This document shows positions 8,204-16,489 of a stretch of DNA of 64,000 nucleotides, piece after piece (within the stretch, counting starts at the first letter, position 1; each line of letters opens with the position of its first letter). The DNA is taken from assembly GCA_026709625.1 (NCBI GenBank), contig JAPOSR010000064.1, positions 49,005 through 113,004 on the forward strand, read 5' to 3'. Made by a program: the position numbers and the translations under genes. The DNA comes from Chloroflexota bacterium. Its GTDB lineage: Bacteria; Chloroflexota; Anaerolineae; Aggregatilineales; Phototrophicaceae. The notes beneath the pieces were generated by a model. It had not been told where the DNA came from and did not search any database. It saw only the letters and a list, made by a program, of their open reading frames with translations.

Positions 8204-9234
8204 GCCAACTGCAAAAAGAAATTGCTGAACAGCCAGGCGTCATCGGGCGTTTGCTGGATGATGCCTGGGCGGACACCGAGCGGGCCGCCGCGACGATTCG
8301 CGCGTTTAATCCGCCTTTTGTCTGCATCGCCGCCCGTGGCACATCGGATAATGCCGCCCGCTATGCGCAGTATCTTTTTGGACATGCGCTGGGGCTGCCG
8401 GTCATGCTGGCTACGCCATCGTTGCACACGCTCTACAAGCGGCCTGCCGATTTGTCCCGGTCGCTGGTCATCGGCATTTCCCAATCGGGCGCGGCGGAAG
8501 ATGTGCGGCAAGTGCTGGCTGACGCGCGCAAACAAGGCGCGTTGACGCTCGCTATCACCAATATCGCGGATTCGCCTTTGGGCGCGACAGCCGAAACCAC
8601 CCTGCTGCTGCGCGCGGGGCAAGAGCTTTCGGTGGCGGCAAGCAAGACCTATACCTCCCAGCTGACGGTCGTGGCCATGCTGACTGCGGCGCTGGCGGAT
8701 GACCCGGCGATGCGCGGCGACCTGGCGCGGTTGCCCAAGCTGGCGGAGAAGACACTGGAGCTTTCTGAGGCGATCGGCGGCTGGTCAAGCCGCTACCAAA
8801 AAATTGCGCGACTGGTGGCGCTGGGACGCGGCTTCAACTATGCGACCGCCTGCGAGATCGCGCTCAAGATCAAAGAGCTGATTTACATCGCCAGCGAAGG
8901 CTACAGCGAAGCCGACTTCTGGCATGGGCCCATCGCCGCGATCGATGCGCTGCATCCGGTCGTGCTGGTCGCGCCCAGCGGGCCTACGCTGGATTCGCTG
9001 CGCACTATGCAAGCCGACCTGGTAAAGCGTGGCGCTGATCTGCTCGTCATCAGCGATGATGAGCAAACGTTGGCGGACGCGACCACCCCGCTGCCGGTGC
9101 CAGCAGCGCCCGAGTGGCTCAGCCCGATTACCTGCGTAATGCCGGGGCAGATCTTTGGCATGCAGCAGGCGCTCGCGCGGGGCTACGCCGTCGACAAACC
9201 GCGCGGCCTGTCCAAGGTGACAGTAACCGAATAA
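8200..9234 (+). CDS. SIS-domain sugar isomerase/deaminase, second copy
   Basis: About 344 aa. The track ORF begins at 7849 within GH20, but the real start is the ATG at 8200 (MSQLQKEIAEQPGVIG), overlapping the GH20 stop by four bases. Motifs are ARGTSDNAARYAQYLFG, SQSGAAEDVRQVL, AASKTYTSQL and SEADFWHGPIAAID, typical of the NagB-II/GlmS isomerase-like group. It diverges strongly from the first SIS protein (5571), so the pair are distinct paralogues rather than a recent duplicate. Probably glucosamine-6-phosphate deaminase; which of the two does this cannot be told from sequence. Confidence 0.88.
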   Translation: MSQLQKEIAEQPGVIGRLLDDAWADTERAAATIRAFNPPFVCIAARGTSDNAARYAQYLFGHALGLPVMLATPSLHTLYKRPADLSRSLVIGISQSGAAEDVRQVLADARKQGALTLAITNIADSPLGATAETTLLLRAGQELSVAASKTYTSQLTVVAMLTAALADDPAMRGDLARLPKLAEKTLELSEAIGGWSSRYQKIARLVALGRGFNYATACEIALKIKELIYIASEGYSEADFWHGPIAAIDALHPVVLVAPSGPTLDSLRTMQADLVKRGADLLVISDDEQTLADATTPLPVPAAPEWLSPITCVMPGQIFGMQQALARGYAVDKPRGLSKVTVTE

Positions 9235-9322
9235 ATCAGGCAAGCGTTAAGCCACCGGCGATTGGCGCAGGCGAGAGGCGGCGCCTCGCCGGCAGCTCAA
9301 CGTTGTTGGCGAGCGCCAATGG

Positions 9323-9460
9323 CTTGCCCACACCCCAAACCCCCCAGCAAAAATGAGGGAGGGCTTACATATTGCGAAAGCGCAGGGAAACTTCCTTTCC
9401 CCCGTCCTGGGGGCAAGGGACCGGGGGAAGGGGGCTTGGTTCCAGGCATTCACCACTCCT
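9323..9460 (+). mobile_element. Dispersed TIR element, degenerate copy
   Basis: Fills the middle of the 9235-9543 gap. It shows the GC-rich core (AAAATGAGGGAGGGCTTACAT, then GGGGGCAAGGGACCGGGGGA) and a worn right end (GGCATTCACCACTCCT). The left terminal repeat is missing. A TACACT -10-like hexamer at 9499-9504 and an AAGGAG ribosome-binding site precede the next gene; nothing else is visible. Confidence 0.65.
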
Positions 9461-9543
9461 GTCTTCGCGCCTTTGTGTGGCGCTGCGCCCGCTGTGGGTA
9501 CACTATCCTGCCTGCGTATCTACCCAAACCAAGGAGCTAGCCC

Positions 9544-10686
9544 ATGTCCAGCGACCGCTTGCAGCAATTTCAATCTATCTTGGACCAGCATGCCGACCTC
9601 GCCTTCTTTCCCATCTCGTCCGATCTGCAATACCTGACCGGCGTCCCGCGCGACTTTCCCAATTATGGCCACACCATCCACCCTGGCGATTGGCTGCAGG
9701 GCGCTTGGATCAGTCCATCTCGTCCGCCCGTCTTGCCGCTGCCGCGCATGACAGCCGAATTTGGCGGATTAAGCCGCTTGCAGGATATCGACATCCGCGT
9801 GCTGGGCGATTGGGACGAGCCCGCCAGGCTGCTGCGGAGCATCTTGGACGACTTCGACCTGCCCGACAAGCCGCGCGTTGCCATCAGCGACTTCGCCACT
9901 GGCGAGACAGTATCCCAGCTGCAGCGACTTCTGCCCGGGGCAATTTGGCTGTCGGCGACGGCGCTGCTGCGTCGTCTGCGCGTCATCAAATCGGCGGACG
10001 ATATTGAGCTGATGAAGCAGGCTGGCCGTATCACCGAAGCCGCCTTTGCCGATACGCTGGCGCAGATGCGGCATGGCATGACCGAGCTGCAGATAGTCGA
10101 AGAAGTCAATTATCAGCTGCGCAAGCACGGCTCGCTGGGGCAGTCATTCACCACATCGCTCTACAATTCCGCGCCGAGCCTGCCGCTGATCTTTGGCGAC
10201 CGCATGAAAAGCTGGCCGCGCGCGCTGGAACCGCCAGTGGCGATCTTGTTTGACTTTGGCGGCATCTATGAAGGCTGGTGTTATGACTTTGGTCGGACGG
10301 TCTTCTTTGGCGAGCCACCTGCCGAAGCCCAGCGCGTCTATGACCTGGTTATGGCTTCGCAGGCGGCTGGCATCGCAGCCTTGAGAGCGGACACAGCCAC
10401 CACCAGCGATGCCGATCGCGCCGCGCGAGATGTCATCGCGGCGGCTGGCTATGGCGAGGCATTCCGGCATCGCCTCGGGCATGGCATCGGCATGGATGTG
10501 CACGAGCCACCATTCCTCACGCGCGGGGATGAAACGCCCCTGCAAGATGGCATGCTCTTCACCATCGAGCCGAGCATCATGCAGTTCAACGATTATTCAG
10601 CGCGGGTCGAAGATGTCGTGGTGGCGCGCCCGGGCGGCGGCGAGAAGCTGACGAATGGCTGGCAGGAGCTGGTTGTGATTGAGTAG
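9544..10686 (+). CDS. M24 family metallopeptidase (Xaa-Pro dipeptidase/aminopeptidase type)
   Basis: 380 aa with a creatinase-like N-terminal domain (about 1-140) followed by the pita-bread catalytic domain. The expected dinuclear metal ligands are present: two Asp in FDFGGIYEGWCYDFGRTVF, His in HRLGHGIGMDVHE, Glu in FTIEPSIM and Glu in ARVEDVVV. It should cleave X-Pro bonds in short peptides in the cytoplasm. It has a good AAGGAG ribosome-binding site. Convergent with the pyrroline-5-carboxylate dehydrogenase gene, which could take up the proline/glutamate released; this link is inference. Confidence 0.92.
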   Translation: MSSDRLQQFQSILDQHADLAFFPISSDLQYLTGVPRDFPNYGHTIHPGDWLQGAWISPSRPPVLPLPRMTAEFGGLSRLQDIDIRVLGDWDEPARLLRSILDDFDLPDKPRVAISDFATGETVSQLQRLLPGAIWLSATALLRRLRVIKSADDIELMKQAGRITEAAFADTLAQMRHGMTELQIVEEVNYQLRKHGSLGQSFTTSLYNSAPSLPLIFGDRMKSWPRALEPPVAILFDFGGIYEGWCYDFGRTVFFGEPPAEAQRVYDLVMASQAAGIAALRADTATTSDADRAARDVIAAAGYGEAFRHRLGHGIGMDVHEPPFLTRGDETPLQDGMLFTIEPSIMQFNDYSARVEDVVVARPGGGEKLTNGWQELVVIE

Positions 10687-10712
10687 ATGCCGAGCGGTGG
10701 TCAGCATTTGCC

Positions 10713-12278
10713 TCATGCCACGATAGTATGCGACTGTTCGCGCATATACTGCTGCAAGTAATACCAGCTGCCAGCTGCTTTGCCGCTGCCGGTGCTGCCT
10801 TTCCAGCCGCCGAAAGCCTGATAGCCGGGCCAAGCGCCGGTGGTCGCTCCGCTCGCGCGATTGACATAGAGCACGCCGGCTTCGATATTGTCCAAAAACC
10901 ACTGCGCTTCGTCTGCGTCTTCGCTGTAGAAGCCCGCTGTCAAGCCCAGCGCGGCATCGTTGGCCAGCCGCATGGCTTCGTCGTTGTCTGCCACTGCGCG
11001 CACCGCCACGATCGGCGCGAACATCTCGTGCCGCCACAAGCGATGCGCATCGGGCAGGCGCGCCACGACTGTCGGCGCGACGAAGTAGCCCTTGCCCAGC
11101 GGCAACGTGCGCCCGCCCGACAAGATCTGCCCCGCGCCCAGCTCGTCCACATACTGCTGGTAGGCCGCATAGGCTTGCTGGCTGATGATGGGACCCATGT
11201 AGGTATCGGCATTGGTGGGGTCGCCCACAGCGACTTCGTCCGCCAGAGCGACCAGCTTGTTCACGAAATCGTCATGCACAGCCGCATCGACATACACCCG
11301 CGAGCAAGCCGAGCACTTCTGCCCGGTCAAGCCAAATGCCGAGCGCATCACGCCCAGCGCCGCTTTGTCGAGGTCGGCTTTTTCGGTGATGATGGTCGGG
11401 TTTTTGCCACCCATCTCAGCGATGACGGGCCGATAATAGCCAGACGCGGTGCTGAAGGACTGGATGATGCGCATGCCCACTTCATAACTACCGGTGAAGG
11501 TCAAGCCGCCCAGCGCCGGCTCGCCAACCAGGGCTTTGCCGGGCGCGTCGCCGCCATAGACCATGTTGAAGACGCCGGCTGGCAAGCCCGCGTCTTGCAG
11601 GCACTGGGCGATTAAGTAGGCGGTCAGCGAACCTTCGGCGGCTGGTTTCAGCACGACTGTGTTGCCGGCGATCAATGCCGCGCCGCTGGGGCCTGCGGTC
11701 AGCGCCGCCGGAAAGTTGAAGGGGCCGATCACCCCCCAAACACCGTAGGGTTTGAGTACGCTGCGGTTGTGATGCCGCGCCGATTCGCTGAGCAGCTGGC
11801 GGTCGAAGCCGGCATTTTCGCGCATGGCTTCGGCGCAATAGCGGATGAGGTCGGCGGCTTCTTCGACCTCGCCGATGGCTTCCAGGCGATTCTTGCCGAC
11901 CTCCAGGCTGACTGCCGCCGAGATCTCGAACAAACGCTGGCTGATAAGCTCGGCGGCGCGCTCCAGCAGGGCAACGCGCTCTTGCCAGGGGGTAGCCCGC
12001 CAGACGGGGAAAGCGGCTTGCGCGGCGGCAACGGCGGCAGCGACATGTTCGTCCGTCGCCCGCGCGAACTTACCCAGCAGCCAGTCGCGGTTGATTGGCG
12101 AACGCCCCTCGAAGCTGCCCGACCCCGCCTGCCATTGTCCGTTGATCAGCAGCGGATATTCGCGCCCGAGATTCTGCTTCAGCGCGGCGACATCTTCGTC
12201 AAAGTATTCGTGCAGCAGCGGGTCGGGGCTACCGAGCGTGGAGTAGGTTACTTTGATGCGCTTGCGCTGCTTGGTCAT
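10713..12278 (-). CDS. pruA: 1-pyrroline-5-carboxylate (L-glutamate gamma-semialdehyde) dehydrogenase
   Basis: 521-aa aldehyde dehydrogenase oxidising glutamate semialdehyde to glutamate with NAD, the last step of proline and arginine catabolism. Motifs are the NAD-site FNFPAALTAGPSGAAL, the catalytic Glu in VIAEMGGKNPTII and the catalytic Cys in GLTGQKCSACSRVYV; the C-terminus shows AFGGWKGSTGSGKAAGSWYY typical of the RocA/PruA subfamily. The length matches stand-alone P5CDH, without a proline dehydrogenase domain. AGGAG precedes the ATG at 12278. Confidence 0.93.
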   Translation of the reverse strand: MTKQRKRIKVTYSTLGSPDPLLHEYFDEDVAALKQNLGREYPLLINGQWQAGSGSFEGRSPINRDWLLGKFARATDEHVAAAVAAAQAAFPVWRATPWQERVALLERAAELISQRLFEISAAVSLEVGKNRLEAIGEVEEAADLIRYCAEAMRENAGFDRQLLSESARHHNRSVLKPYGVWGVIGPFNFPAALTAGPSGAALIAGNTVVLKPAAEGSLTAYLIAQCLQDAGLPAGVFNMVYGGDAPGKALVGEPALGGLTFTGSYEVGMRIIQSFSTASGYYRPVIAEMGGKNPTIITEKADLDKAALGVMRSAFGLTGQKCSACSRVYVDAAVHDDFVNKLVALADEVAVGDPTNADTYMGPIISQQAYAAYQQYVDELGAGQILSGGRTLPLGKGYFVAPTVVARLPDAHRLWRHEMFAPIVAVRAVADNDEAMRLANDAALGLTAGFYSEDADEAQWFLDNIEAGVLYVNRASGATTGAWPGYQAFGGWKGSTGSGKAAGSWYYLQQYMREQSHTIVA

Positions 12279-12384
12279 GCATTCGTCTCCTGTTTTTTTG
12301 ATGCCGATATCGCTACCCGCACCCGAAAGATTGATGCAGGGGCGTGGCGATGTCTCGCCCGCAAAGCTCGCGCGGTCTTGCCAC

Positions 12385-12702
12385 TCAAGTCAGCGTATCG
12401 CTGTCCATAATGCGTTTGTTGACGCGCTCAATGCGCATAATCAGGCGTTCGTCGACATCCGGGCAGGCGGCGACGGTATCGCGCGTCATCCAGTCGTTTT
12501 CGCTGAGTTGACGCTGCTTCGCCGCCAGCAAAGGCAGCACTGCCGAAAGCGCATAGATGCAGAAGTGCTTGCCAGCCGGGAGGCGCAATTTGGCGCTTTC
12601 CGTCAGTTCAAAATAGTCGCCGACCTGCAAACCGCAGACGCTGCGCCCTTCGATGCGCTCGACTGTCACGCGTAGATCATACAGCGCAAAGGGGCGCTGC
12701 AT
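12385..12702 (-). CDS. TIGR04076 family protein
   Basis: Small protein of 105 aa. It matches the layout of the TIGR04076 family: VTVERIEGRSVCGLQVGDYFEL near the N-terminus, a central FCIYALSAVLPLL segment and a C-terminal aspartate/cysteine region (VAACPDVDERLIMRIERV). Function unknown. It is two bases downstream of the PLP-enzyme gene and last in a three-gene operon, so it likely supports the same pathway. Confidence 0.75.
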   Translation of the reverse strand: MQRPFALYDLRVTVERIEGRSVCGLQVGDYFELTESAKLRLPAGKHFCIYALSAVLPLLAAKQRQLSENDWMTRDTVAACPDVDERLIMRIERVNKRIMDSDTLT

Positions 12703-12704
12703 GC

Positions 12705-13808
12705 TTAGCCGCCACCCAGTACGCGCAGGCAGGCATCGCGCACGATGATCTCTTCGCCGCGATTCAGTGTCATGGGGTTGAGATGGAACTGCGCCTCGTT
12801 GAATGGCGAGACCGCGATGGCTGGTTCACCCGCCAAGAAAGCCCTCACAGCGGCGTCCGCCGTCATGCCCAGCGCAGCGGCATCGATCGTCACGCGGCAC
12901 CAGGGCAGCGGTTGATTGGCTTCGTTGGGGAAGGCGCGTTCTGCGCGGACACCCGCCAGTGGATTCAGCGCCGCCAGCCACAGCGCCACGCAATCTTCAC
13001 AATAGCTTGCGCGGGCGGCATGGTCCAACCCCAGATAGCGCTCCACCGCCGCCAGCAATCCCATCAGCTCTTCCTTGCCGACCTTCAGCGGCCGTCCCAA
13101 ACCATGATTGGGGCTGCTGATTGGGCGAATGCGCTCGATCAGCTCGCGGCGTCCCAGCATCAGTCCAGTTGGCTGGGGACCGCGCAGGTCTTTGCCGCCA
13201 CTGAACAGCGCCAGGGCTGCGCCCAGCTGGGTATAGCGCCACAGATTGTCCACCGGCGGCAGTTGGGCGGCCGCATCCACGATGACAGGGATGTCCTGCG
13301 CCGCGGCAACTTCGATCAACTGTGGCAGCGGAATATCGTCGGGACTGTTCATCGTGCCGGCGAACCAGAAGATGCAGGCGGTGCGTTGGTTAATCGCCGC
13401 GCGCAGGCTGTCCAGGCAAGGGTCGATTTCGATGAAGCGCATGCCGATGGCTTGCACGCCGAAGTCATACCCATTGCGATGGTGGCGCTGCAAGATGGCT
13501 TCGTGAGGCATGTCGTCCAACTGTGGGAAGGTCTTGGCGGCTTCGGGGCATTTGCGCAAGACGCTGGCCGCCGCCGCCAGCAGCACGCCAGCCGCCGCCC
13601 CCGATGTCACATAAGCCGCTTCGTTGCGCGTCAACTCGGCGATGCGCGCGCCCACCGACCGCTGCAATGCCGCCAGGTCGACAAAGCTGTTTGCCGCCGC
13701 GGTCATGGCAGCCAAGACTTCGGGCGGCATCAGCGACCCGCCATACTTCGTCACAGTGGCATAGGCATTGATGACCGGGCGCAAGCCCAGTTCTTCATAA
13801 CTTGTCAT
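12705..13808 (-). CDS. PLP-dependent SelA/DgaE-like lyase
   Basis: 367-aa fold-type-I PLP enzyme related to L-seryl-tRNA(Sec) selenium transferase and to glucosaminate-6-phosphate ammonia-lyase (DgaE). Typical features are the start LRPVINAYATVTKYGGSLMP, TSGAAAGVLLAAAA, the PLP Asp in VIVDAAAQLPP and the Schiff-base Lys in SGGKDLRGPQPTGL. At 367 aa it lacks the N-terminal tRNA-binding part of bacterial SelA, and no selenocysteine genes are nearby, so a metabolic lyase role is more likely. ATGA overlap with the upstream amidohydrolase. Confidence 0.85.
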   Translation of the reverse strand: MTSYEELGLRPVINAYATVTKYGGSLMPPEVLAAMTAAANSFVDLAALQRSVGARIAELTRNEAAYVTSGAAAGVLLAAAASVLRKCPEAAKTFPQLDDMPHEAILQRHHRNGYDFGVQAIGMRFIEIDPCLDSLRAAINQRTACIFWFAGTMNSPDDIPLPQLIEVAAAQDIPVIVDAAAQLPPVDNLWRYTQLGAALALFSGGKDLRGPQPTGLMLGRRELIERIRPISSPNHGLGRPLKVGKEELMGLLAAVERYLGLDHAARASYCEDCVALWLAALNPLAGVRAERAFPNEANQPLPWCRVTIDAAALGMTADAAVRAFLAGEPAIAVSPFNEAQFHLNPMTLNRGEEIIVRDACLRVLGGG

Positions 13809-15028
13809 GGCTCATAGCTGCCTGTCGGTAAGCGAATTTTCCAGTAGGCCTCGGGCGCAACCGTCCAATCGGGCGCGGCGCGTCCATTCAGATCATACAC
13901 GACCTCGCCCGCGCGGATGGTCATCTCGCAGCCGAGCCGCTGTCCCCCAGCCATGCGCGCGCCACCGCAATCCACATAGCCGAAGCTGCCTTCGTCCAGC
14001 CTCAGCAGCGCCACATCAGCCTCTGCGCCGATGCTCAACGTGCCCAGCTCGGCATGTCCGATTTCGCGGGCGGGCGTCACGGTCGATCGATAGATGACTT
14101 CGCTCAGCGGCATACCCATGCACAGCAGCTTGGACATGGTGTGCAGCATGTCGTGCACGACGCCGTTGACATTGCCGACGTGCAGGTCGGTGCTGATGCT
14201 GTCGGGGCCAAAACCGCCCTGCAAAGCCGGGATAGCCTGGCGGAACCAAAAGCTGCCCGCGCCGTGCCCCAGGTCGAAGACAATGCCGCGTTCGCGCGCC
14301 TCGAATAGAAAGTCGGCGGGTTGGTTGTCGGCGTTTAAGATAGGAAACTGCTGCGCATAGACATGCGTGTGGATGTCGCCCGGCTGCATCTTGGTCAGCA
14401 ATTCCTGATAGGTGCGCCCTTTGCGATGCCAAAAGTCGACCATCAGCGGCTTGCCACAGATGGCGGAGGCTGCCAGCGCGCGGTCGACAGCCGCCCAGGG
14501 TGGATGCGCATCATCAAATGGCTCGCCAACCCAGTAATGCGCGGTTTTGATGCCCACGCAATCTTCAGGATATGCCAGGACAATCGAAGCCGCCAGCTCG
14601 GCATCCATCTCGGCGATGTCCTGCTCAAAAGGACCTATCATACCTGATTTGACGATGTTGATAAAGGCGAAGATGCGTGTGCGCGCCCGGTCAATGACAG
14701 TGCGTTTGAAGTGCAAAAAGTGTTTTGCGCCGGCTGTGCCTGTATCCACGACTGTCGTCACGCCTGAGCGGAAACTGTGATGATCGGCGATGACGCTCAG
14801 TGTTTCTGGTTCGCGCGTGTGATAGACATGAACATGGATGTCGATGAGCCCAGGCGCGATGATCAAGCCGCTGGCGTCGATGGTCTGGGCGGCTTCGCTG
14901 CTGGCGATATCGGGCGCGACAGCCGCGATCTTCCCATCTGCGATGGCCACATCCATAGGCGCGTCGATGCTGTTGGCAGGGTCGATCGTATGGCCGTTTT
15001 TGAGCAAGAGCGTGTACTGTGGCATCAT
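13805..15028 (-). CDS. Amidohydrolase/deacetylase family metallohydrolase (EF_0837/AHA_3915 type)
   Basis: 407-aa TIM-barrel metallohydrolase of the dihydroorotase-like superfamily. It has the metal motif GLIDIHVHVYH, a likely carboxylated Lys near INIVKSGMIGPF, and later HTHVY, FDLGHGAGSFWF and the metal Asp region SISTDLHVGN. Enzymes of this group occur next to SelA/DgaE-like PLP enzymes, as here (13805-13808 overlap), which supports the subfamily call. Substrate unknown; an acylated amino-sugar acid or N-acyl amino acid is a reasonable guess. Confidence 0.85.
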   Translation of the reverse strand: MMPQYTLLLKNGHTIDPANSIDAPMDVAIADGKIAAVAPDIASSEAAQTIDASGLIIAPGLIDIHVHVYHTREPETLSVIADHHSFRSGVTTVVDTGTAGAKHFLHFKRTVIDRARTRIFAFINIVKSGMIGPFEQDIAEMDAELAASIVLAYPEDCVGIKTAHYWVGEPFDDAHPPWAAVDRALAASAICGKPLMVDFWHRKGRTYQELLTKMQPGDIHTHVYAQQFPILNADNQPADFLFEARERGIVFDLGHGAGSFWFRQAIPALQGGFGPDSISTDLHVGNVNGVVHDMLHTMSKLLCMGMPLSEVIYRSTVTPAREIGHAELGTLSIGAEADVALLRLDEGSFGYVDCGGARMAGGQRLGCEMTIRAGEVVYDLNGRAAPDWTVAPEAYWKIRLPTGSYEP

Positions 15029-15072
15029 GCCGCTCGTTTCATTTATCTATCGTCTATCTGTCGTCGCGCCGG

Positions 15073-15780
15073 TTAGGATGAACCTTTTGTTGCCTTCGGC
15101 ATCCAGCCCAGCAGTAGCCGAGCTTTGTGCATATTTAGCACAGTATGGCGCGCATCGCCACCAATCATAAAGGTCTGAAAACGCCCTTGAAAGCGTAGCG
15201 CAGCCGCGAGCGCCGCAGCGACATCGCTGGCTGCTGTGGCCAGGCGGCGTTGCTCGGGCTTGATCGCTGTCAGTCGCGCATCGGGCGTGGGGAAGCACAA
15301 GCGCAGCGCATTGATGTGCATGTCCCAGTTGCGCGCGGCATTTTGACAGACTTGCTCGCCCAGATACTTGGTAAAGCCATACAGTTCGTGCGCATCGGGC
15401 GCGACATGCTCATCGGTGAAAGCGCGCCCATCCAGATCTGCGTAGATTGACATGCTGCTGGTATAGACCGCCTGCTTGATGCCGGCTGCCTGCGCCGCAT
15501 GCAGCGCCAGGTGCAGGCCCTTGACATTGATGTCGTAGGCGCTGTGTATGCCCGTCAGGCTGTCCCAATCTTCGCTGCCCATCGCCATATAAATCAGCGC
15601 TTGCTGCCCCGAAACAGCCTGAGCCAACGCCGCATAATCGCAAATGTCGCCCTGTATGCTGGGCAAACTGCTGTCCGCCGCTGGCTGCCGGTCGAATATA
15701 GTCAGGCTGTGCTCGCCTTTGAGATAGGGCGCTGTCATGCTGCCGACTCGGCCCGCGCCACCGATAATCAATACGCGCAT
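15073..15780 (-). CDS. NAD(P)-dependent epimerase/dehydratase (extended SDR)
   Basis: About 235 aa. The Rossmann motif GGAGRVG begins five residues after the chosen start MRVLIIGG (ATG at 15780, with AGGAGG upstream); the track start at 15813 adds a stretch that contains this ribosome-binding site. The catalytic Tyr-Lys pair is in YGFTKYLGEQ, preceded by YTSSMSIYAD. It is shorter than most extended SDRs (about 300 aa), and resembles uronate dehydrogenase/UDP-sugar epimerase-like proteins. Substrate unknown. Confidence 0.85.
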   Translation of the reverse strand: MRVLIIGGAGRVGSMTAPYLKGEHSLTIFDRQPAADSSLPSIQGDICDYAALAQAVSGQQALIYMAMGSEDWDSLTGIHSAYDINVKGLHLALHAAQAAGIKQAVYTSSMSIYADLDGRAFTDEHVAPDAHELYGFTKYLGEQVCQNAARNWDMHINALRLCFPTPDARLTAIKPEQRRLATAASDVAAALAAALRFQGRFQTFMIGGDARHTVLNMHKARLLLGWMPKATKGSS

Positions 15781-15874
15781 GCTGCCTCCTCGCAGGATAT
15801 GTACAAGCGCCACGCCGTAATGATAGACCCGCCCGCATTGAAAACAGAGCCAGCATCACCCAGGTCAATAACAG

Positions 15875-16489
15875 TCATTTGTTTGCACTCGCCGCGCGAA
15901 TAAATGCCTTGGGGTCATGCCAATAGCAGCCGATGCAAGTGCCATTGTACTGGCCATTGCCTTTGAACTGAGCGATTGGAAACCCTAGCCTTTTCGCATC
16001 ATATCGCTGTCCAGTATCACGGCATGTCTTGCAATGCTGGCGCTTGGCATTATTCGCCGCTTTTGACAGAGGTTGAAAGTCATCAAGCGTAACCGATGCT
16101 GTATCGCTAAGCCGTGGGTCATCGCGCCGTCCGTCTTTATGGTCTATCTCTACTTTGCTTGTGTCCAAGACCACACAGCGCTCATTTTTAAGCCGTTCTC
16201 TTATCCACTCAGGTATCGGCTTCTCAATGGCGATTTTCTTGAAGCCCTGCAACTCTATAGCTACGATTCTGCTGCCTGCCTTCCGCCTGCGGATGTTGTA
16301 TTTGCGAGCGAGCGGACCATCATCACGACACCAAGAGCCACCATTGCCCAACTGCAATCTCTGGTATTCGCCAACAAATTCTTCGATGCCAACACTACGG
16401 CTAAACCCCAGTTCATCAGGCTGCGCTAGCTTCAGGAACAAAGCCGCCATAGACCCCCCGCGCGGCTTCCAGTCGTGCCGAGCAATCAT
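15875..16489 (-). CDS. Type II restriction endonuclease, HNH type (predicted)
   Basis: 204-aa protein directly after a DNA methyltransferase, with the start ATG overlapping its TGA (16486-16489). The C-terminal half holds an HNH-like core: EIDHKDGRRDDPRL, then DDFQPLSKAANNAKRQHC, flanked by two zinc-type CxxC pairs (CKTC, CIGC). The N-terminal half contains GNGGSWCRDDGPLARKYNI, probably for DNA recognition. Context and motifs together point to a type II enzyme; specificity cannot be read. The pair looks less GC-rich than surrounding genes, in keeping with transfer. Confidence 0.78.
   Translation of the reverse strand: MIARHDWKPRGGSMAALFLKLAQPDELGFSRSVGIEEFVGEYQRLQLGNGGSWCRDDGPLARKYNIRRRKAGSRIVAIELQGFKKIAIEKPIPEWIRERLKNERCVVLDTSKVEIDHKDGRRDDPRLSDTASVTLDDFQPLSKAANNAKRQHCKTCRDTGQRYDAKRLGFPIAQFKGNGQYNGTCIGCYWHDPKAFIRAASANK

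Noticed and set aside
12705-13808. True selenocysteine synthase (SelA)
   Set aside because: The protein lacks the N-terminal tRNA-binding region and pairs with an amidohydrolase, which fits a DgaE-like metabolic lyase better.
15073-15868. 152-aa minus-strand ORF 15410-15868 overlapping the epimerase
   Set aside because: Different frame from the SDR, no ribosome-binding site and no motif; the SDR has Rossmann and YxxxK motifs.
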